Notes: a model not told the origin generated them from the sequence alone. Shown: positions 1 through 9,587, numbered from the stretch's first letter. The stretch is 31,020 bases of DNA from an uncultured Aquimonas sp. (GCA_946481615.1 CAMLOR010000012.1:1-31020), one strand, 5' to 3'. Translations and numbers: made by a program.

Positions 1-862
1 GCAATGGAACGCCGTTGTGCACCAAAGTTCCCAGCGTGCGCGCCAGGCGCGCGGTCTCCAGGCGCGCCACGAGGCCGCCGACGAGGCCGCGCCGCAGCAG
101 CCAGGCGTCGAAAGCCAGGCGCGATTCGGGTTCGCGCAGCCGCCGCCGCGCGATGACGACGAAGACCACCGCGATCGCGATCAGCAGCCACCACCAGCCG
201 CTCACCAGGTTGCCCAGCGAGAGCACGACGGAGGTGAGCAGCGGCAACTCGACGTCCATGTCCTCGAACAGCGGCAGGAATTGCGGCACCACGTAGCCCA
301 GCAACAACAGTAGCGCGCCGAACACCATCGCGATGAGGATGGAGGGGTAGATCAATGCGTTGATCACGCTCTCGCGCAGTGCCTTGCTGCGTTCGAGATA
401 CTCGGCCAGCCGCTTGAGCGTGTCGTGCAGCGAGCCGCCGACTTCGCCGGCGCGCACCATGTTGACGTACAGGCGCGTGAACACGCCGTGCTGCTGTTCG
501 AGCGCCTGCGACAGCGGCGCACCGCCGCGCACGGTCTCGCGGATGCGCTCGATGACGCGGCGCGCCTCCTTCGATTCGGGCAGGTCGAGCAGGATCTGCA
601 GCGCGCGGTCCAGCGGCTGGCCCGCACCGAGCAGCGTGGCGAGCTGCTGGGTGAACTGCAGCACCTGCGTGCCGCTCATTTCCGAACGCTTGAACAGGCT
701 GCCCAGGCCAGAACCCGCGGCTTCGTCGGCGGGCTTGGCTTCCACGGGGATGTTGCCCGCGTCCTGCAGCTTGGAAATCACTTCGGCGGCCGAGGCGGCC
801 TCCATCTGGCCCTCGAGCGATTCGCCCGCTGGACTGAGCGCCTTGTAGCGGAACATCGCCAT
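1..862 (-). CDS. gspF: Type II secretion / type IV pilus inner-membrane platform protein GspF (partial, C-terminus off window)
   Basis: This is the inner-membrane platform subunit of a type II secretion system; such proteins contact the ATPase GspE and the pseudopilus assembly machinery. The reading frame starts with ATG at 862 (a second in-frame ATG lies 6 bases on), giving MAMFRYKALSPAGE, the usual GspF opening. About 287 residues are visible of roughly 400 expected. The first T2SSF domain is complete (about residues 70-190, with QFTQQLATLLGAGQPL and VRAGEVGGSL). Hydrophobic spans follow at about 165-190 and 215-240, and the second domain begins with ARLARTLGTLVHNGVPL at the window edge. 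The start lies four bases after the gspE stop, with AGGAG inside the end of gspE as ribosome binding site, so it is translated from the same mRNA. The GspF versus PilC assignment rests on the neighbouring gspE and on residue pattern; the missing C-terminus does not affect it. Confidence 0.88.
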   Translation of the reverse strand, partial: MAMFRYKALSPAGESLEGQMEAASAAEVISKLQDAGNIPVEAKPADEAAGSGLGSLFKRSEMSGTQVLQFTQQLATLLGAGQPLDRALQILLDLPESKEARRVIERIRETVRGGAPLSQALEQQHGVFTRLYVNMVRAGEVGGSLHDTLKRLAEYLERSKALRESVINALIYPSILIAMVFGALLLLLGYVVPQFLPLFEDMDVELPLLTSVVLSLGNLVSGWWWLLIAIAVVFVVIARRRLREPESRLAFDAWLLRRGLVGGLVARLETARLARTLGTLVHNGVPL

Positions 863-866
863 CCGC

Positions 867-2588
867 TCAGGTCTCCTGCGTCACGCGCAGCACTTCTTCG
901 ATCGTAGTGACACCCTGCAGGGCCTTCACCAGGCCGTCCTCGTACATGGTGCGCATACCTTCGCGGCGCGCCTGCTCCTCGATCTCGCCCATGCCCGCGC
1001 GCTGCATGATCAGGCGGCGCAGGCTGTCGGTGACGACCAGGAACTCCATGATCGTGGTGCGGCCGAGATAACCCGTCGAGGTGAGCGCCGAAGGCTTCGG
1101 GCGATAGAGATGGATCGGGCCTTCCGGCTGGAAACGCCGCAATCCGAATTCCTCGATCACCTCGGGCAGCGCCTCGTACTTCTCCGCGTGCTGCGGCTCG
1201 ATGCGGCGCACCAGGCGCTGCGCCAGGATGCCGTTCACCGTCGAGGTGAGCAGGTAGTCCTCGACGCCCATGTCGAGCAGGCGCGTCACGCCGCCGGCGG
1301 CGTTGTTGGTGTGCAGCGTGGAGAGCACCAGATGGCCGGTGAGCGCGGACTGGATCGCGATCTTCGCGGTCTCCAGGTCGCGCATTTCGCCGATCATGAT
1401 GATGTCCGGGTCCTGGCGCACGATCGAACGCAGCGCGTGCGAGAAATCGAGCCCGATGGCGGGCTTGGCCTGGATCTGGTTGACGCCTTCGAGCTGGTAT
1501 TCGACCGGGTCTTCGACCGTGATGATCTTGACGTCCGGCGTGTTGAGCTGCGAAAGCGCGGTGTACAGCGTCGTGGTCTTGCCCGAGCCGGTGGGGCCGG
1601 TGACGAGCAGGATGCCGTGCGGCTGGTCGAGCACGTGCAGGAACTGGCCGAGGAACTCGTCGGTGAAGCCCAGCGACTTGAAGTCGAAGACGATGTTCTC
1701 GCGGTCGAGGATACGCATCACCACCGATTCGCCGTGCGCGGTCGGCACCGTGCTCACGCGAAGGTCCAGCTCCTTGCCCTGCACGCGCAGCATGATGCGG
1801 CCGTCTTGCGGCAGGCGGCGCTCGGCGATGTTCAACTTCGCCATGATCTTCACGCGCGAGATTACCGCCGCCGTCGACGAGGCCGGCGGCGATTCGACTT
1901 CCTGCAGCACGCCGTCGATGCGGTAGCGCACTTTCAGGCGGTTCTCGAAGGGCTCGATGTGGATGTCGGAGGCGCGCGCCTCGACGGCACGCTGGATCAC
2001 CAGGTTCACGAGGCGGATGACCGGCGCCTCGGAGGCCAGGTCGCGCAGGTGCTCGACGTCGTCCTCGCTGCGCGCATCGCCTTCGGAAAGATTCTCGACG
2101 ATGCTGCCCATGGCGCTGCGGCCGGCGCCGTAGAAACGCTCGACCAGATCGTCGATCTCGCTGCGCACGCCCACCTTCACCACGACGGGGCGGCCGATGG
2201 CCATCTGCACGGCGTCGACGGGATAGGTGTCCCAAGGCTCGGCCACCAGCAGCTCGACGTGCTGCTCGCTCTCGGCGATCGGGCAGACGTGGTGCTGCTT
2301 CATGAAGCGGTTCGACAGCGAGACGTTGGCCGGCGGGGCCTCGGGGAAATCCTTGGACGTGACCAGCGGCAGGTCGAGCACCTCGGCAGTGGCCTCGGCC
2401 ACGTCGCGCTCGGAAACCAGGCCGATGCGCGTCATCAGCGCCACCAGGCTGCCGCCGCCGGATTCCTCCTGCAGTCGGCGCGCGCGCCCGTAGTCGGCTT
2501 CCTTCAAGCGGCCGCGCGCCAACAGTTGCTGGCTGATGCGGTCCTCGACGGTCTCCGGGCTCGCCGGCTCGGCGAATTGTGCGTTCAC
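867..2588 (-). CDS. gspE: Type II secretion system ATPase GspE
   Basis: This is the cytoplasmic secretion ATPase that powers pseudopilus assembly. The protein has 573 residues, normal for GspE. Residues about 15-170 form the N-terminal GspE domain, and residues 185-573 the ATPase core. Walker A is GPTGSGKTTT at 331-340, the Asp box is near ITVEDPVEYQ at 356-365, Walker B is DIIMIGEMRD at 395-404, and the His box is around STLHTNNA at 423-430. It starts with GTG at 2588, overlapping the stop of the upstream membrane-protein gene by four bases (GTGA). One oddity is that the region between the His box and the conserved TGYLGR (505-510), where GspE/PilB proteins usually carry two CxxC pairs that bind zinc, has no cysteine; the only cysteine in the protein is residue 102. 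PilB is the alternative, but the following gspF and the sequence make GspE more likely. Confidence 0.93.
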   Translation of the reverse strand: MNAQFAEPASPETVEDRISQQLLARGRLKEADYGRARRLQEESGGGSLVALMTRIGLVSERDVAEATAEVLDLPLVTSKDFPEAPPANVSLSNRFMKQHHVCPIAESEQHVELLVAEPWDTYPVDAVQMAIGRPVVVKVGVRSEIDDLVERFYGAGRSAMGSIVENLSEGDARSEDDVEHLRDLASEAPVIRLVNLVIQRAVEARASDIHIEPFENRLKVRYRIDGVLQEVESPPASSTAAVISRVKIMAKLNIAERRLPQDGRIMLRVQGKELDLRVSTVPTAHGESVVMRILDRENIVFDFKSLGFTDEFLGQFLHVLDQPHGILLVTGPTGSGKTTTLYTALSQLNTPDVKIITVEDPVEYQLEGVNQIQAKPAIGLDFSHALRSIVRQDPDIIMIGEMRDLETAKIAIQSALTGHLVLSTLHTNNAAGGVTRLLDMGVEDYLLTSTVNGILAQRLVRRIEPQHAEKYEALPEVIEEFGLRRFQPEGPIHLYRPKPSALTSTGYLGRTTIMEFLVVTDSLRRLIMQRAGMGEIEEQARREGMRTMYEDGLVKALQGVTTIEEVLRVTQET

Positions 2589-3307
2589 GCGCTGCGTCCT
2601 TTTTCAGTGGCGGGGATCGGACCCGCATCCTCGGCCTCGGGTTCCCGCCAGCCCACCAGGGTTTCGAGGAAACGCGAGTTCATCATGATCCACAACGCGA
2701 CCGGGGTCACCGCGGGCAGCACCAGGTAGCCGAACTGGTAGATCAGGATGATGCCGTCCAGCGTCAGCCCGTGGGCGGCGAGCGCGGCTTCCATGTGCAC
2801 CCGAGCCGCCTCGCCCACCGCCGCGGCGAGCGCGGCGTATTCAGGCATCTCGGCCAGCGCCGCCATCACGCCCGGGCCCACGCCGAGGGCCATCGTCTTG
2901 AGCACCTCGCCCACCAGCCCGAAGGCCTGCACGAGCGATAGCACCAGATAACCCACGCCCAGCTGAAGGAAGGTGCGGCGCCAATTGAGCGGCGTGGCCA
3001 TCACCAGGCCGTAAAGCAGGGGCAGCCCGTAGCAGTAGATCAGCACGTTGGCGCGTTGTTCCTCGACCGCCAGCCGCGCCGCGGGCAGCCCGCTCACGCC
3101 GCTCACATCGGCCACGTAGGCGAACACCGCGTAGTTGTAGTCCTGCGACATCGAGGTGAAGAGTTCGGGCATCCAGTGCAGCATCGTCCAGCCCGCCAAT
3201 CGGATCGGCAGGTAGACCACCGGGCTCTGCAAGGCGAACCAGATCGCGAACATGGCCGGCAGCCAGAGCGCGGCCTGCAGCACGAAGCGGCGCAGCGGCG
3301 AGATCAT
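2585..3307 (-). CDS. Multi-spanning inner-membrane protein of unknown function between purL and gspE
   Basis: The protein has 240 residues and starts [14 protein letters not shown]. About four hydrophobic spans can be seen: roughly 8-25 ([17 protein letters not shown]), 90-105 ([16 protein letters not shown]), 113-135 and 190-215 ([21 protein letters not shown] as the core of the last). No enzyme motif is visible. The start ATG at 3307 overlaps the purL stop by four bases (ATGA), and its own stop overlaps the GTG start of gspE (GTGA), so purL, this gene, gspE and gspF look like one translationally coupled unit. In length and hydropathy it resembles the ~230-residue membrane proteins that some databases name exosortase-H-associated, but no exosortase or sorting signal is in the window, so that name is only a weak suggestion. 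The longer open frame upstream is antisense-like and out of frame with purL and was not used. Confidence 0.75.
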   Translation of the reverse strand: MISPLRRFVLQAALWLPAMFAIWFALQSPVVYLPIRLAGWTMLHWMPELFTSMSQDYNYAVFAYVADVSGVSGLPAARLAVEEQRANVLIYCYGLPLLYGLVMATPLNWRRTFLQLGVGYLVLSLVQAFGLVGEVLKTMALGVGPGVMAALAEMPEYAALAAAVGEAARVHMEAALAAHGLTLDGIILIYQFGYLVLPAVTPVALWIMMNSRFLETLVGWREPEAEDAGPIPATEKGRSA

Positions 3308-6300
3308 CCGCCCACCCACTGGCGCGCGTTGCGGAACATGCGCAGCCACGGCGAGGCCTCGCCCCACTCGGGCGGACGCCAGCTCAACTGCACGCTGCGG
3401 AACACGCGTTCCGGATGCGGCATCAGGAGCGTGGCGCGGCCGTCGGCGCTGGTCAGGCCGGCGATGGCGTCGGGCGATCCGTTCGGATTGGCCGGATACG
3501 ACGTCGCCGCGTTGCCGGCGCCGTCGACATAGCGCAGCGCGATCTTCGCCGTCGCGCCATCGGCGTCGTTCGCGAACTGCGCGCGGCCTTCGCCGTGCGC
3601 CACGGCCACCGGAATGCGCGAACCGGCCATGCCGCGCAGGAACAGCGAAGGCGAGTCCAGCACTTCGAGCAGGCCCAGGCGCGCCTCGAACTGCTCGCTG
3701 CGGTTGCGCAGGAAGACCGGCCAGTGCTGCGCGCCGGGGATCAGCGTCTTGAGCTGCGCCAGCATCTGGCAGCCGTTGCACACGCCCAGGGTGAAGCTGT
3801 CCTCGCGCGCGAAGAACTCGGCGAACTGCTCGCGCAGCGCGTTGCGTTCGAGGATGGACGTGGCCCAGCCGCGACCCGCGCCCAGCACATCGCCGTAGCT
3901 GAAACCGCCGCAGGCCGCCACGCCGGTGAATTCCGACAACGAGCGCCGTGCGGCGATCAGATCCGACATGTGCACGTCGACCGCCGTGAAGCCGGCGCGG
4001 TCGAAGGCCGCCGCCATCTCGATCTGCCCGTTGACGCCCTGCTCGCGCAGGATGGCCACCTTCGGCCGCGCGCCGGTGGCGATGAAAGGCGCGGCCACGT
4101 CGTCCTGCGGATCGAAGCTCAGCGCGGCGGCCAGCGGCGGTGCCTCGAAATCGCGGCGCGCCTCGCGTTCCTCCTCGGCGCAGCGCGGGTCGTCGCGCAG
4201 CGTCTGCATGGCGTGCGTCACGCTCCACCAGGCGTCGAAAAGCTCGCTCCAGCTCCACTCCGCGATGGTCGCGCGCTCGAGCTGCACGCGCACGCGCGGC
4301 GCGGACACCGGCCGGCCGATGCGCTGCGCGCAATGCGTGAGCCCGTGGCGGTCGACGAGATCGGCGAAGGCCGCGCGGTTCTCCACGCCCACCTGCACGA
4401 TGGCGCCGAGTTCCTCGTTGAACAGCGTGCGGAAGGCGTCGTCGCCCCACTCGTCCAGGGTCAGGTCCAGGCCCAGGTGCGAAGCGAAGGCCATCTCGCA
4501 CAGCGCGGCGAAGGCGCCGCCGTCGCTGCGGTCGTGGTAGGCCAGCAGCAGCTCGTCGGCGCGCGCTTCCTGCACCAGATCGAAGAAGGCGCGCAGCGTT
4601 TCCGGATCGTCGACATCCGGCGCGGCCCCGCCGAACTGCGAATACACCTGCGCCAGGATCGAACCGCCCATGCGGCGCTGGCCGGCGCCCAGGCCGATCA
4701 GCCACAGCTCGGACTCGGACTCGCGATCGAGCATCGGCGTCAGTTGTCCGCGCACGTCCTCGACGCGCGCGAACGCCGAGACGATCAGCGACACCGGCGC
4801 CACGGATTTCTGCGGCGCGCCCTGCGCGTTCCACTGCGCCTGCATCGAGAGCGAATCCTTGCCCACCGGGATGCCGATGCCGAGTGCCGGACACAGTTCC
4901 AGGCCCACGGCCTTCACTGCGTCGAACAGCAGCGCATCCTCGCCCTCGAAACCGGCGGCCGCCATCCAGTTGGCCGAGAGCTTCACTTCCTCGAGGCCGG
5001 AAACGGGCGCCGCAGCGAGATTGGTGAGCGCTTCGCCCACCGCCATGCGCGCCGACGCCGCCGCGTCGATCAGCGCCAGCGGCGTGCGCTCGCCGATCGC
5101 CATCGCCTCGCCCGCGTAGCCTTCGAAATCGGCCAGCGTGATCGCGCAGTCGGCCAGCGGCAGCTGCCACGGCCCGACCATCTGGTCGCGCGCCACCAGG
5201 CCACCGACCGTGCGGTCGCCGATGGTGACGAGGAAATTCTTCGCAGCCACGGCCGGATGCGCGAGCACGCGCAGGCCGGCCTCGCGCAACGACAGCGTCT
5301 CGGCATCGAGCCGCGGCCAGCGCGGCGGCAGCGGCCGCTGCGTGTCGCGCAGCATCTTCGGCGCCTTGCCGAACAGCAGATCCATCGGGATGTCGATGGC
5401 GGGCTCGTCGCCGGCCTTCGCCACGACGAGGCGTTCCTCGGCGGTGGCAAGGCCCACGACCGCGTAGGGGCAACGCTCGCGCACGCAGATCGCCTCGAAG
5501 GCAGCAAGGCGCTCGGCGGCGACGCCCAGCACGTAGCGCTCCTGCGATTCGTTGCACCACAGCTGCATCGGCGAAAGCGAAGGATCGTCGCTGGGAATCT
5601 TCGCCAGATCGATGACGCCACCGACGTTCGAATCGTGAAGCAGCTCGGGGATCGCGTTCGACAGGCCACCGGCGCCGACATCGTGCGCGGTGAGCACGGG
5701 ATTGTCTTCGCCGAGCGCGGCGCAGCGGTCGATCACTTCCTGGCAACGGCGCTCCATCTCGGGGTTGTCGCGTTGCACGCTGGCGAAATCGAGCGCTTCG
5801 GAACTCTGGCCGGACGCGAGCGACGAAGCGGCGCCGCCGCCCAGGCCGATCAGCATCGCCGGGCCACCGAGCACAACGACCGCATCGCCGGGGCGCAGAT
5901 CGAGCTTCTTCACCTGACCGCGGTCGATGGCGCCGAGGCCGCCGGCCAGCATGATCGGCTTGTCGTAGGCACGCACCACGCCCTCGCCCGCCGGCTGTTC
6001 GAAGGCGCGGAAATAGCCGGCCAGCGCCGGACGTCCGAATTCGTTGTTGAAGGCGGCCGCACCGATCGGGCCTTCGAGCATGATCTCCAGCGCACTCGCC
6101 ATGCGCGGGTTGAGCGGGCGCTCGCCTTCCCACGGCTGCGGCAGCGAGGGAATGCGCAGGTGCGACACCGAGAAGCCGGTGAGGCCGGCCTTCGGCTTGC
6201 CGCCGCGGCCAGTGGCGCCCTCGTCGCGGATCTCGCCGCCGGCGCCGGTGCTGGCGCCCGGGAACGGCGAAATGGCCGTCGGGTGATTGTGCGTCTCCAC

Positions 6301-7149
6301 CTTAATGGCGAAGGCCGAAGGCTGCGCCGGTTCGGCGCGATATTCGCCGCCGGCATCCGGCCGGAAACGGCGCGCCTCGAACCCTTCGACCACCGCGGCA
6401 TTGTCCTTGTACGCCGTCAGCGTGAGCTGGGGCGACTGCGCCTGGGTGTGCTTGATCATGCGGAACAGCGACTGCGGCTGCGCCTCGCCGTCGATGCGCC
6501 AGTCGGCATTGAAGATCTTGTGCCGGCAATGCTCCGAATTGGCCTGCGCGAACATCATCAGTTCGGCGTCGGAAGGCGCGCGGCCGAGCGCGCCGTAGCG
6601 TTCGCGCAGATAGTCGATCTCGTCGGCGGAAAGCGCCAGACCGAGTCGCGCGTTGGCATTCTCCAGATCGTCGGTCGCGATGCGCTCGAGCGCGCCCGCC
6701 GGCGGCGAACGGAATAGCGCGCCGGCCTCGTCCAGGCGAGGCAGCAGCGACTGCGTCATCGGATCGTGCAGCACGCCCGCCAAAGCCGGCCAGACCGGAT
6801 GGGTGGGATCCGGCAGCCCTTCGAGCTGCAGTTCGCGCCCGCGCTCGACGCGGTGCACCGGCAGGCCGGCGCCTTGCAGGATTTCCGTGGCCTTCGTGGC
6901 CCACGGCGAGATCGTGCCCAGGCGCGGCACCACGTAGATGGAACCCGCGACTTCGCCCGCGGCGCGCGGCGCGCCTTCGAGAATGCGCGACAAAACCGCC
7001 GCGTCGGGCACGGCACCGGGATGCGGATCGACGAAGAACAGTTGCCGGGAACCGATCACGCGCATCGGCTCGTGGATCTGTCGCAGGCGGCTTTCGAGGC
7101 GATCGCGTTGGTACGGCGACAGGGCCGGCGGGCCCTCGAGCACGATCAT
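3304..7149 (-). CDS. purL: Phosphoribosylformylglycinamidine synthase (single-chain PurL)
   Basis: This enzyme of de novo purine synthesis converts FGAR, glutamine and ATP to FGAM. At 1281 residues it is the large fused form typical of gammaproteobacteria (about 1295 in E. coli). In order, it has a PurS-like N-terminal domain (1-150), a linker ending near [15 protein letters not shown] (about 180-200), two AIR-synthase-type halves, with the substrate signature [12 protein letters not shown] and [18 protein letters not shown] in the first and GVGKDSLS-like [10 protein letters not shown] in the second, and a C-terminal class I glutamine amidotransferase. In the last domain GVCNGCQML carries the nucleophile Cys1124, and PHPE carries His1245 and Glu1247. 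All catalytic motifs are intact. The start gives [18 protein letters not shown], which matches the usual family N-terminus. The next gene overlaps its stop. A nested palindrome lies 50 bases upstream. Confidence 0.97.
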   Translation of the reverse strand: MIVLEGPPALSPYQRDRLESRLRQIHEPMRVIGSRQLFFVDPHPGAVPDAAVLSRILEGAPRAAGEVAGSIYVVPRLGTISPWATKATEILQGAGLPVHRVERGRELQLEGLPDPTHPVWPALAGVLHDPMTQSLLPRLDEAGALFRSPPAGALERIATDDLENANARLGLALSADEIDYLRERYGALGRAPSDAELMMFAQANSEHCRHKIFNADWRIDGEAQPQSLFRMIKHTQAQSPQLTLTAYKDNAAVVEGFEARRFRPDAGGEYRAEPAQPSAFAIKVETHNHPTAISPFPGASTGAGGEIRDEGATGRGGKPKAGLTGFSVSHLRIPSLPQPWEGERPLNPRMASALEIMLEGPIGAAAFNNEFGRPALAGYFRAFEQPAGEGVVRAYDKPIMLAGGLGAIDRGQVKKLDLRPGDAVVVLGGPAMLIGLGGGAASSLASGQSSEALDFASVQRDNPEMERRCQEVIDRCAALGEDNPVLTAHDVGAGGLSNAIPELLHDSNVGGVIDLAKIPSDDPSLSPMQLWCNESQERYVLGVAAERLAAFEAICVRERCPYAVVGLATAEERLVVAKAGDEPAIDIPMDLLFGKAPKMLRDTQRPLPPRWPRLDAETLSLREAGLRVLAHPAVAAKNFLVTIGDRTVGGLVARDQMVGPWQLPLADCAITLADFEGYAGEAMAIGERTPLALIDAAASARMAVGEALTNLAAAPVSGLEEVKLSANWMAAAGFEGEDALLFDAVKAVGLELCPALGIGIPVGKDSLSMQAQWNAQGAPQKSVAPVSLIVSAFARVEDVRGQLTPMLDRESESELWLIGLGAGQRRMGGSILAQVYSQFGGAAPDVDDPETLRAFFDLVQEARADELLLAYHDRSDGGAFAALCEMAFASHLGLDLTLDEWGDDAFRTLFNEELGAIVQVGVENRAAFADLVDRHGLTHCAQRIGRPVSAPRVRVQLERATIAEWSWSELFDAWWSVTHAMQTLRDDPRCAEEEREARRDFEAPPLAAALSFDPQDDVAAPFIATGARPKVAILREQGVNGQIEMAAAFDRAGFTAVDVHMSDLIAARRSLSEFTGVAACGGFSYGDVLGAGRGWATSILERNALREQFAEFFAREDSFTLGVCNGCQMLAQLKTLIPGAQHWPVFLRNRSEQFEARLGLLEVLDSPSLFLRGMAGSRIPVAVAHGEGRAQFANDADGATAKIALRYVDGAGNAATSYPANPNGSPDAIAGLTSADGRATLLMPHPERVFRSVQLSWRPPEWGEASPWLRMFRNARQWVGG

Positions 7150-7200
7150 GTCCGGGCGCGTTCCGGGAGGGTCGGGGGCGGCATTTTAGCGGATCGCACT

Positions 7201-7298
7201 GCCCCCATCCCAACCTTCCCCCGCAAGCGGGGGAAGGAGCACAGCGGGGCACCCCATTTCCCCTTCCCCCGCTTGCGGGGGAAGGCCGGGATGGGGGC
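7201..7298. repeat. Nested palindromic (REP-like) element between dsbC and purL
   Basis: The outer arms GCCCCCATCCC (7201-7211) and GGGATGGGGGC (7288-7298) are exact inverted repeats. Inside lie two 24-base palindromes, 7214-7237 (arms CCTTCCCCCGC around AA) and 7262-7285 (same arms around TT). The two inner palindromes differ only in the two-base loop. It follows the stop of dsbC by no more than a few bases on its far side and precedes purL, so it may fold in a transcript passing from dsbC toward lower coordinates or act as a bidirectional barrier. The form (two head-to-head hairpins, intergenic, C/G-rich) is that of dispersed REP-type repeats known from Xanthomonadales genomes; only one copy occurs in this window. 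Confidence 0.85.
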
Positions 7299-7304
7299 CT
7301 GCCC

Positions 7305-8033
7305 TTACTTCGCCGGCGTCGCCGCCAGCTGATCCAGCCGCTGCAGCATCTGATCCGGCGGCAGGTAGCCGCCGAGCTGCGTGCCGTCGGCCGCGATCAC
7401 GGCCGGCGTGCCGTTGACGCCGATCTTGTTGCCGAGGGTGTATTCCTCCTCGATCGGGTTGGCGCATTCCTTCTTGTCCAGCGCCACGCCGGCCTTGGCG
7501 TCGGACAGCGCCTTGTTGCGATCGGCCGCGCACCACACCGAGACGGCCTTGTCGAAGGATTCCGAACCCAGGCCCGCGCGGGGGAAGAACACGTAATCCA
7601 CGCCGATGCCGAGCTTGTTGTAGTCGGCGATCTGCTGGTGCATTCGGCGGCAGTAGCCGCAGTCGATGTCGGTGAAGACGGTGATGGTGTGTTTGGCGTC
7701 GGCCGGCGCGAAGCTGATGCGCTTGTCCTTGCCCAGGGCCTTCAGCGCCGTGCGGCGCTGCACGGAGCGGCTGGCCTCGGTGAGGTCGGTCTTGTTGGCG
7801 ATGTCGTAGATCGAACCCTGCACCAGGTACTTGCCGTCGCCGCTCACGTAGACGATCTGGCCCTGCAGCATGACCTCGTAGAAGCCGGGCATCTTGGCCT
7901 CGGCGATGCTGTCGATCTTGGCGCCCGGAACCAGCGAGGCGATGGCGGCCCGCACCTGGGCGTCGGTCGGCTCGGCGGCCGCGGCGGAGAAGGAAACGGC
8001 GCCGATCACGGCGGCGGCCAGAAGACGGATCAT
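7305..8033 (-). CDS. dsbC: Periplasmic thiol:disulfide isomerase DsbC
   Basis: DsbC corrects wrong disulfide bonds in periplasmic proteins and is kept reduced by DsbD. The protein has 242 residues with a signal peptide at 1-20 (MIRLLAAAVIGAVSFSAAAA). The N-terminal dimerisation domain covers about 21-85 and the thioredoxin-fold domain about 105-240. The active site is CGYC at 125-128 (preceded by FTDID), the cis-proline is in GVNGTPAV (Pro210), and a second cysteine pair at 168 and 190 matches the structural disulfide of DsbC. ATG at 8033 was chosen because it gives the signal peptide and has AAGGA seven bases upstream; the open frame continues upstream to 8240 without such features. It lies 94 bases after xerD on the same strand, and the xerD-dsbC order is common. 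Confidence 0.93.
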   Translation of the reverse strand: MIRLLAAAVIGAVSFSAAAAEPTDAQVRAAIASLVPGAKIDSIAEAKMPGFYEVMLQGQIVYVSGDGKYLVQGSIYDIANKTDLTEASRSVQRRTALKALGKDKRISFAPADAKHTITVFTDIDCGYCRRMHQQIADYNKLGIGVDYVFFPRAGLGSESFDKAVSVWCAADRNKALSDAKAGVALDKKECANPIEEEYTLGNKIGVNGTPAVIAADGTQLGGYLPPDQMLQRLDQLAATPAK

Positions 8034-8127
8034 GGACGGTCCTTGGGTGGGAAGCGGAGGAAGACGCGGGTGCGACACCGCGGCGGCCCGGAAGTTCAGA
8101 GCGGGCTGGAGGATAGCAAACCCGGTC

Positions 8128-9087
8128 TCATCCCCGCGGGTGATGGGCCGCGTGCAGGCGCTTGAGGCCCTCGCGCGCGACCAGCGTGTAGATCTGGGTG
8201 GTGGAAAGGCTGGCGTGGCCGAGCAGCATCTGCAGCGCACGCAGGTCCGCCCCGTGGTTGAGCAGGTGGGTGGCGAAGCTGTGGCGCAGGCCGTGCGGCG
8301 TGACCCTGGTCGGGTCGAGGCCGGCCAGCGCGGCGTATTTCTTGATCGAGGCCCAGAAGGCCTGGCGGGTCAACGGTTCGGCCCGCGCATCGAGGAACAG
8401 CACCGCCACCGCCCGTTTGCCGGCCAATGCGGGCCGGGCCCCGGCGAGGTAGCGCTCCAGCCAGTGGCGCGATTCCTCGCCCAGCGGCACCAGGCGTTCC
8501 TTGTTGCCCTTGCCGGTTACGCGCAGCGCGCCCTGGCGCAGATTGAGCTGCACCGTTTCCAGGTTCACCAGCTCGCTCACGCGCAACCCCGAGCCGTACA
8601 TCAGCTCCAGCATGGCGCGGTCGCGCAGGCCTTCTGCGGCCGTGGTGTCGGGGGCGCCCAGCAAAGCTTCGATCTGGGTTTCGGCGAGCGCCTTGGGCAG
8701 CGCGCGCGAAAGCTTCGGCCCGTCCAGCAGCGCGGTGGGATCCACCTCGATGCGGCCGAGCCGCAGCCACTGCGCGTAGAAACCGCGCAGCGTGGCGAGC
8801 AGGCGCGCGTTGCTGCGGGCGGTGTAGCCCAGCGACGCACGCTCGGCGAGATAGGCATGCAGCGTGGCGCGATCGGCGGCGGCTAGGCGCACGCCGCGCG
8901 GCGCCAGCCAGCGGGCGTAGCCGTCGAGATCCTGCCGGTAGCTCGCCTGCGTGGTGCGCGCCAGGCCCAGCTCCGCCCAGGCGCGTTCGAGGAATTCGGC
9001 GATGGCCGCGGTGTCGGCCTCGTGCGCGGGCGGCATCGCGGCCGCGCGCAGCCGCCGCTCGGTGGCGTTCTTCGGCACATCGCTCAT
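8128..9087 (-). CDS. xerD: Site-specific tyrosine recombinase XerD
   Basis: XerD acts with XerC at dif to resolve chromosome dimers. The protein has 319 residues, slightly longer than the usual 298-300. The SAM-like core-binding domain spans about 27-110 and the catalytic domain about 130-305. The catalytic set is complete: Arg169 in GSGLRVSEL, Lys193 in TGKGNKERLVPLG, His265 and Arg268 in PHGLRHSFATHLL, His291 in LLGHASLSTTQIY and the nucleophile Tyr300. The extra N-terminus (MSDVPKNATERRLRAAA) suggests that an alternative start at 9036 (MPPAHEAD) may be used. However, a good -10 box lies six bases ahead of the ATG at 9087, so the longer form could be made from a leaderless mRNA. XerD is favoured over XerC by the dsbC neighbour and the TQIYTLVAREGLK ending. 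Confidence 0.93.
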   Translation of the reverse strand: MSDVPKNATERRLRAAAMPPAHEADTAAIAEFLERAWAELGLARTTQASYRQDLDGYARWLAPRGVRLAAADRATLHAYLAERASLGYTARSNARLLATLRGFYAQWLRLGRIEVDPTALLDGPKLSRALPKALAETQIEALLGAPDTTAAEGLRDRAMLELMYGSGLRVSELVNLETVQLNLRQGALRVTGKGNKERLVPLGEESRHWLERYLAGARPALAGKRAVAVLFLDARAEPLTRQAFWASIKKYAALAGLDPTRVTPHGLRHSFATHLLNHGADLRALQMLLGHASLSTTQIYTLVAREGLKRLHAAHHPRG

Positions 9088-9122
9088 GCGCGCAGCATAG
9101 CCGCTGCTATCCTGCGCGCCCC
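9088..9122. promoter_or_regulatory. Divergent promoter region xerD / RDD gene with facing -10 boxes
   Basis: Only 35 bases separate two divergent ATG codons. On the minus strand TATGCT (9094-9099) lies six bases from the xerD ATG; on the plus strand TATCCT (9108-9113) lies nine bases from the ATG at 9123. Both boxes sit in an imperfect inverted repeat from GCGCAG (9090-9095) to CTGCGC (9112-9117). No Shine-Dalgarno sequence fits in either leader, so both mRNAs would start at or very near their start codons. Clear -35 elements are not seen. Confidence 0.45.
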
Positions 9123-9554
9123 ATGCCCGCCGCCACGCCCGCCGCCCTGCCCTGGCGCCTGCTCGCCGCCGTCTACGACGCCCTGCCCGTGCTCGCGCTG
9201 TGGATGCTCGCCAGCGCCCTCGTGCTGGTGCTGCACGGCAACCGCCCGTTCGCGCCCTGGAGCACCGGACAACTCGCGTTGTGGGGGCTGTGCTGGCTCC
9301 TCACCGGCCTGTATGCCGTGCTCTCGTGGCGCCGCGGCGGCCAGACGCTGGGCATGCGGCCGTGGCGTCTGCGCGTGGTGGACGAACAAGGCGGCCTCGC
9401 TTCCTCACGCACGCTCTGGCTGCGCTACGCCGTCGCCACGCTCTCGCTCGCTGCCGCGGGCCTGGGCTTCCTCTGGTCGCTGATCGACCGCGAACGCCGC
9501 ACCTGGCACGACATCGCCTCGCACACGCGGCTGGTGCGCGAAGCGAAATCCTGA
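9123..9554 (+). CDS. RDD-family integral membrane protein
   Basis: The protein has 143 residues and about three or four hydrophobic spans (roughly 20-40, 50-66 and 100-118). The RDD-type features are an N-terminal amphipathic start with an Asp in the first span (LLAAVYDALPVLALWML), the middle TLGMRPWRLRVVDEQG, and the C-terminal LWSLIDRERRTWHDIASHTRLV, which closely fits the family's ending. RDD proteins are small membrane proteins, some proposed as transporters or ion exchangers; the substrate cannot be read from the sequence. It is divergent from xerD and convergent with the phosphatase gene. The ATG at 9123 has no ribosome binding site but is placed just after a -10 box. Confidence 0.85.
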   Translation: MPAATPAALPWRLLAAVYDALPVLALWMLASALVLVLHGNRPFAPWSTGQLALWGLCWLLTGLYAVLSWRRGGQTLGMRPWRLRVVDEQGGLASSRTLWLRYAVATLSLAAAGLGFLWSLIDRERRTWHDIASHTRLVREAKS

Positions 9555-9587
9555 CACGGACACCGCCGACTGCGGCGGGCAACGTCT

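Noticed and set aside
3415..6717. A very long plus-strand open frame opposite purL
   Set aside because: It is antisense to a complete purL, Arg/His-rich and without any domain; it arises from the third-position GC bias.
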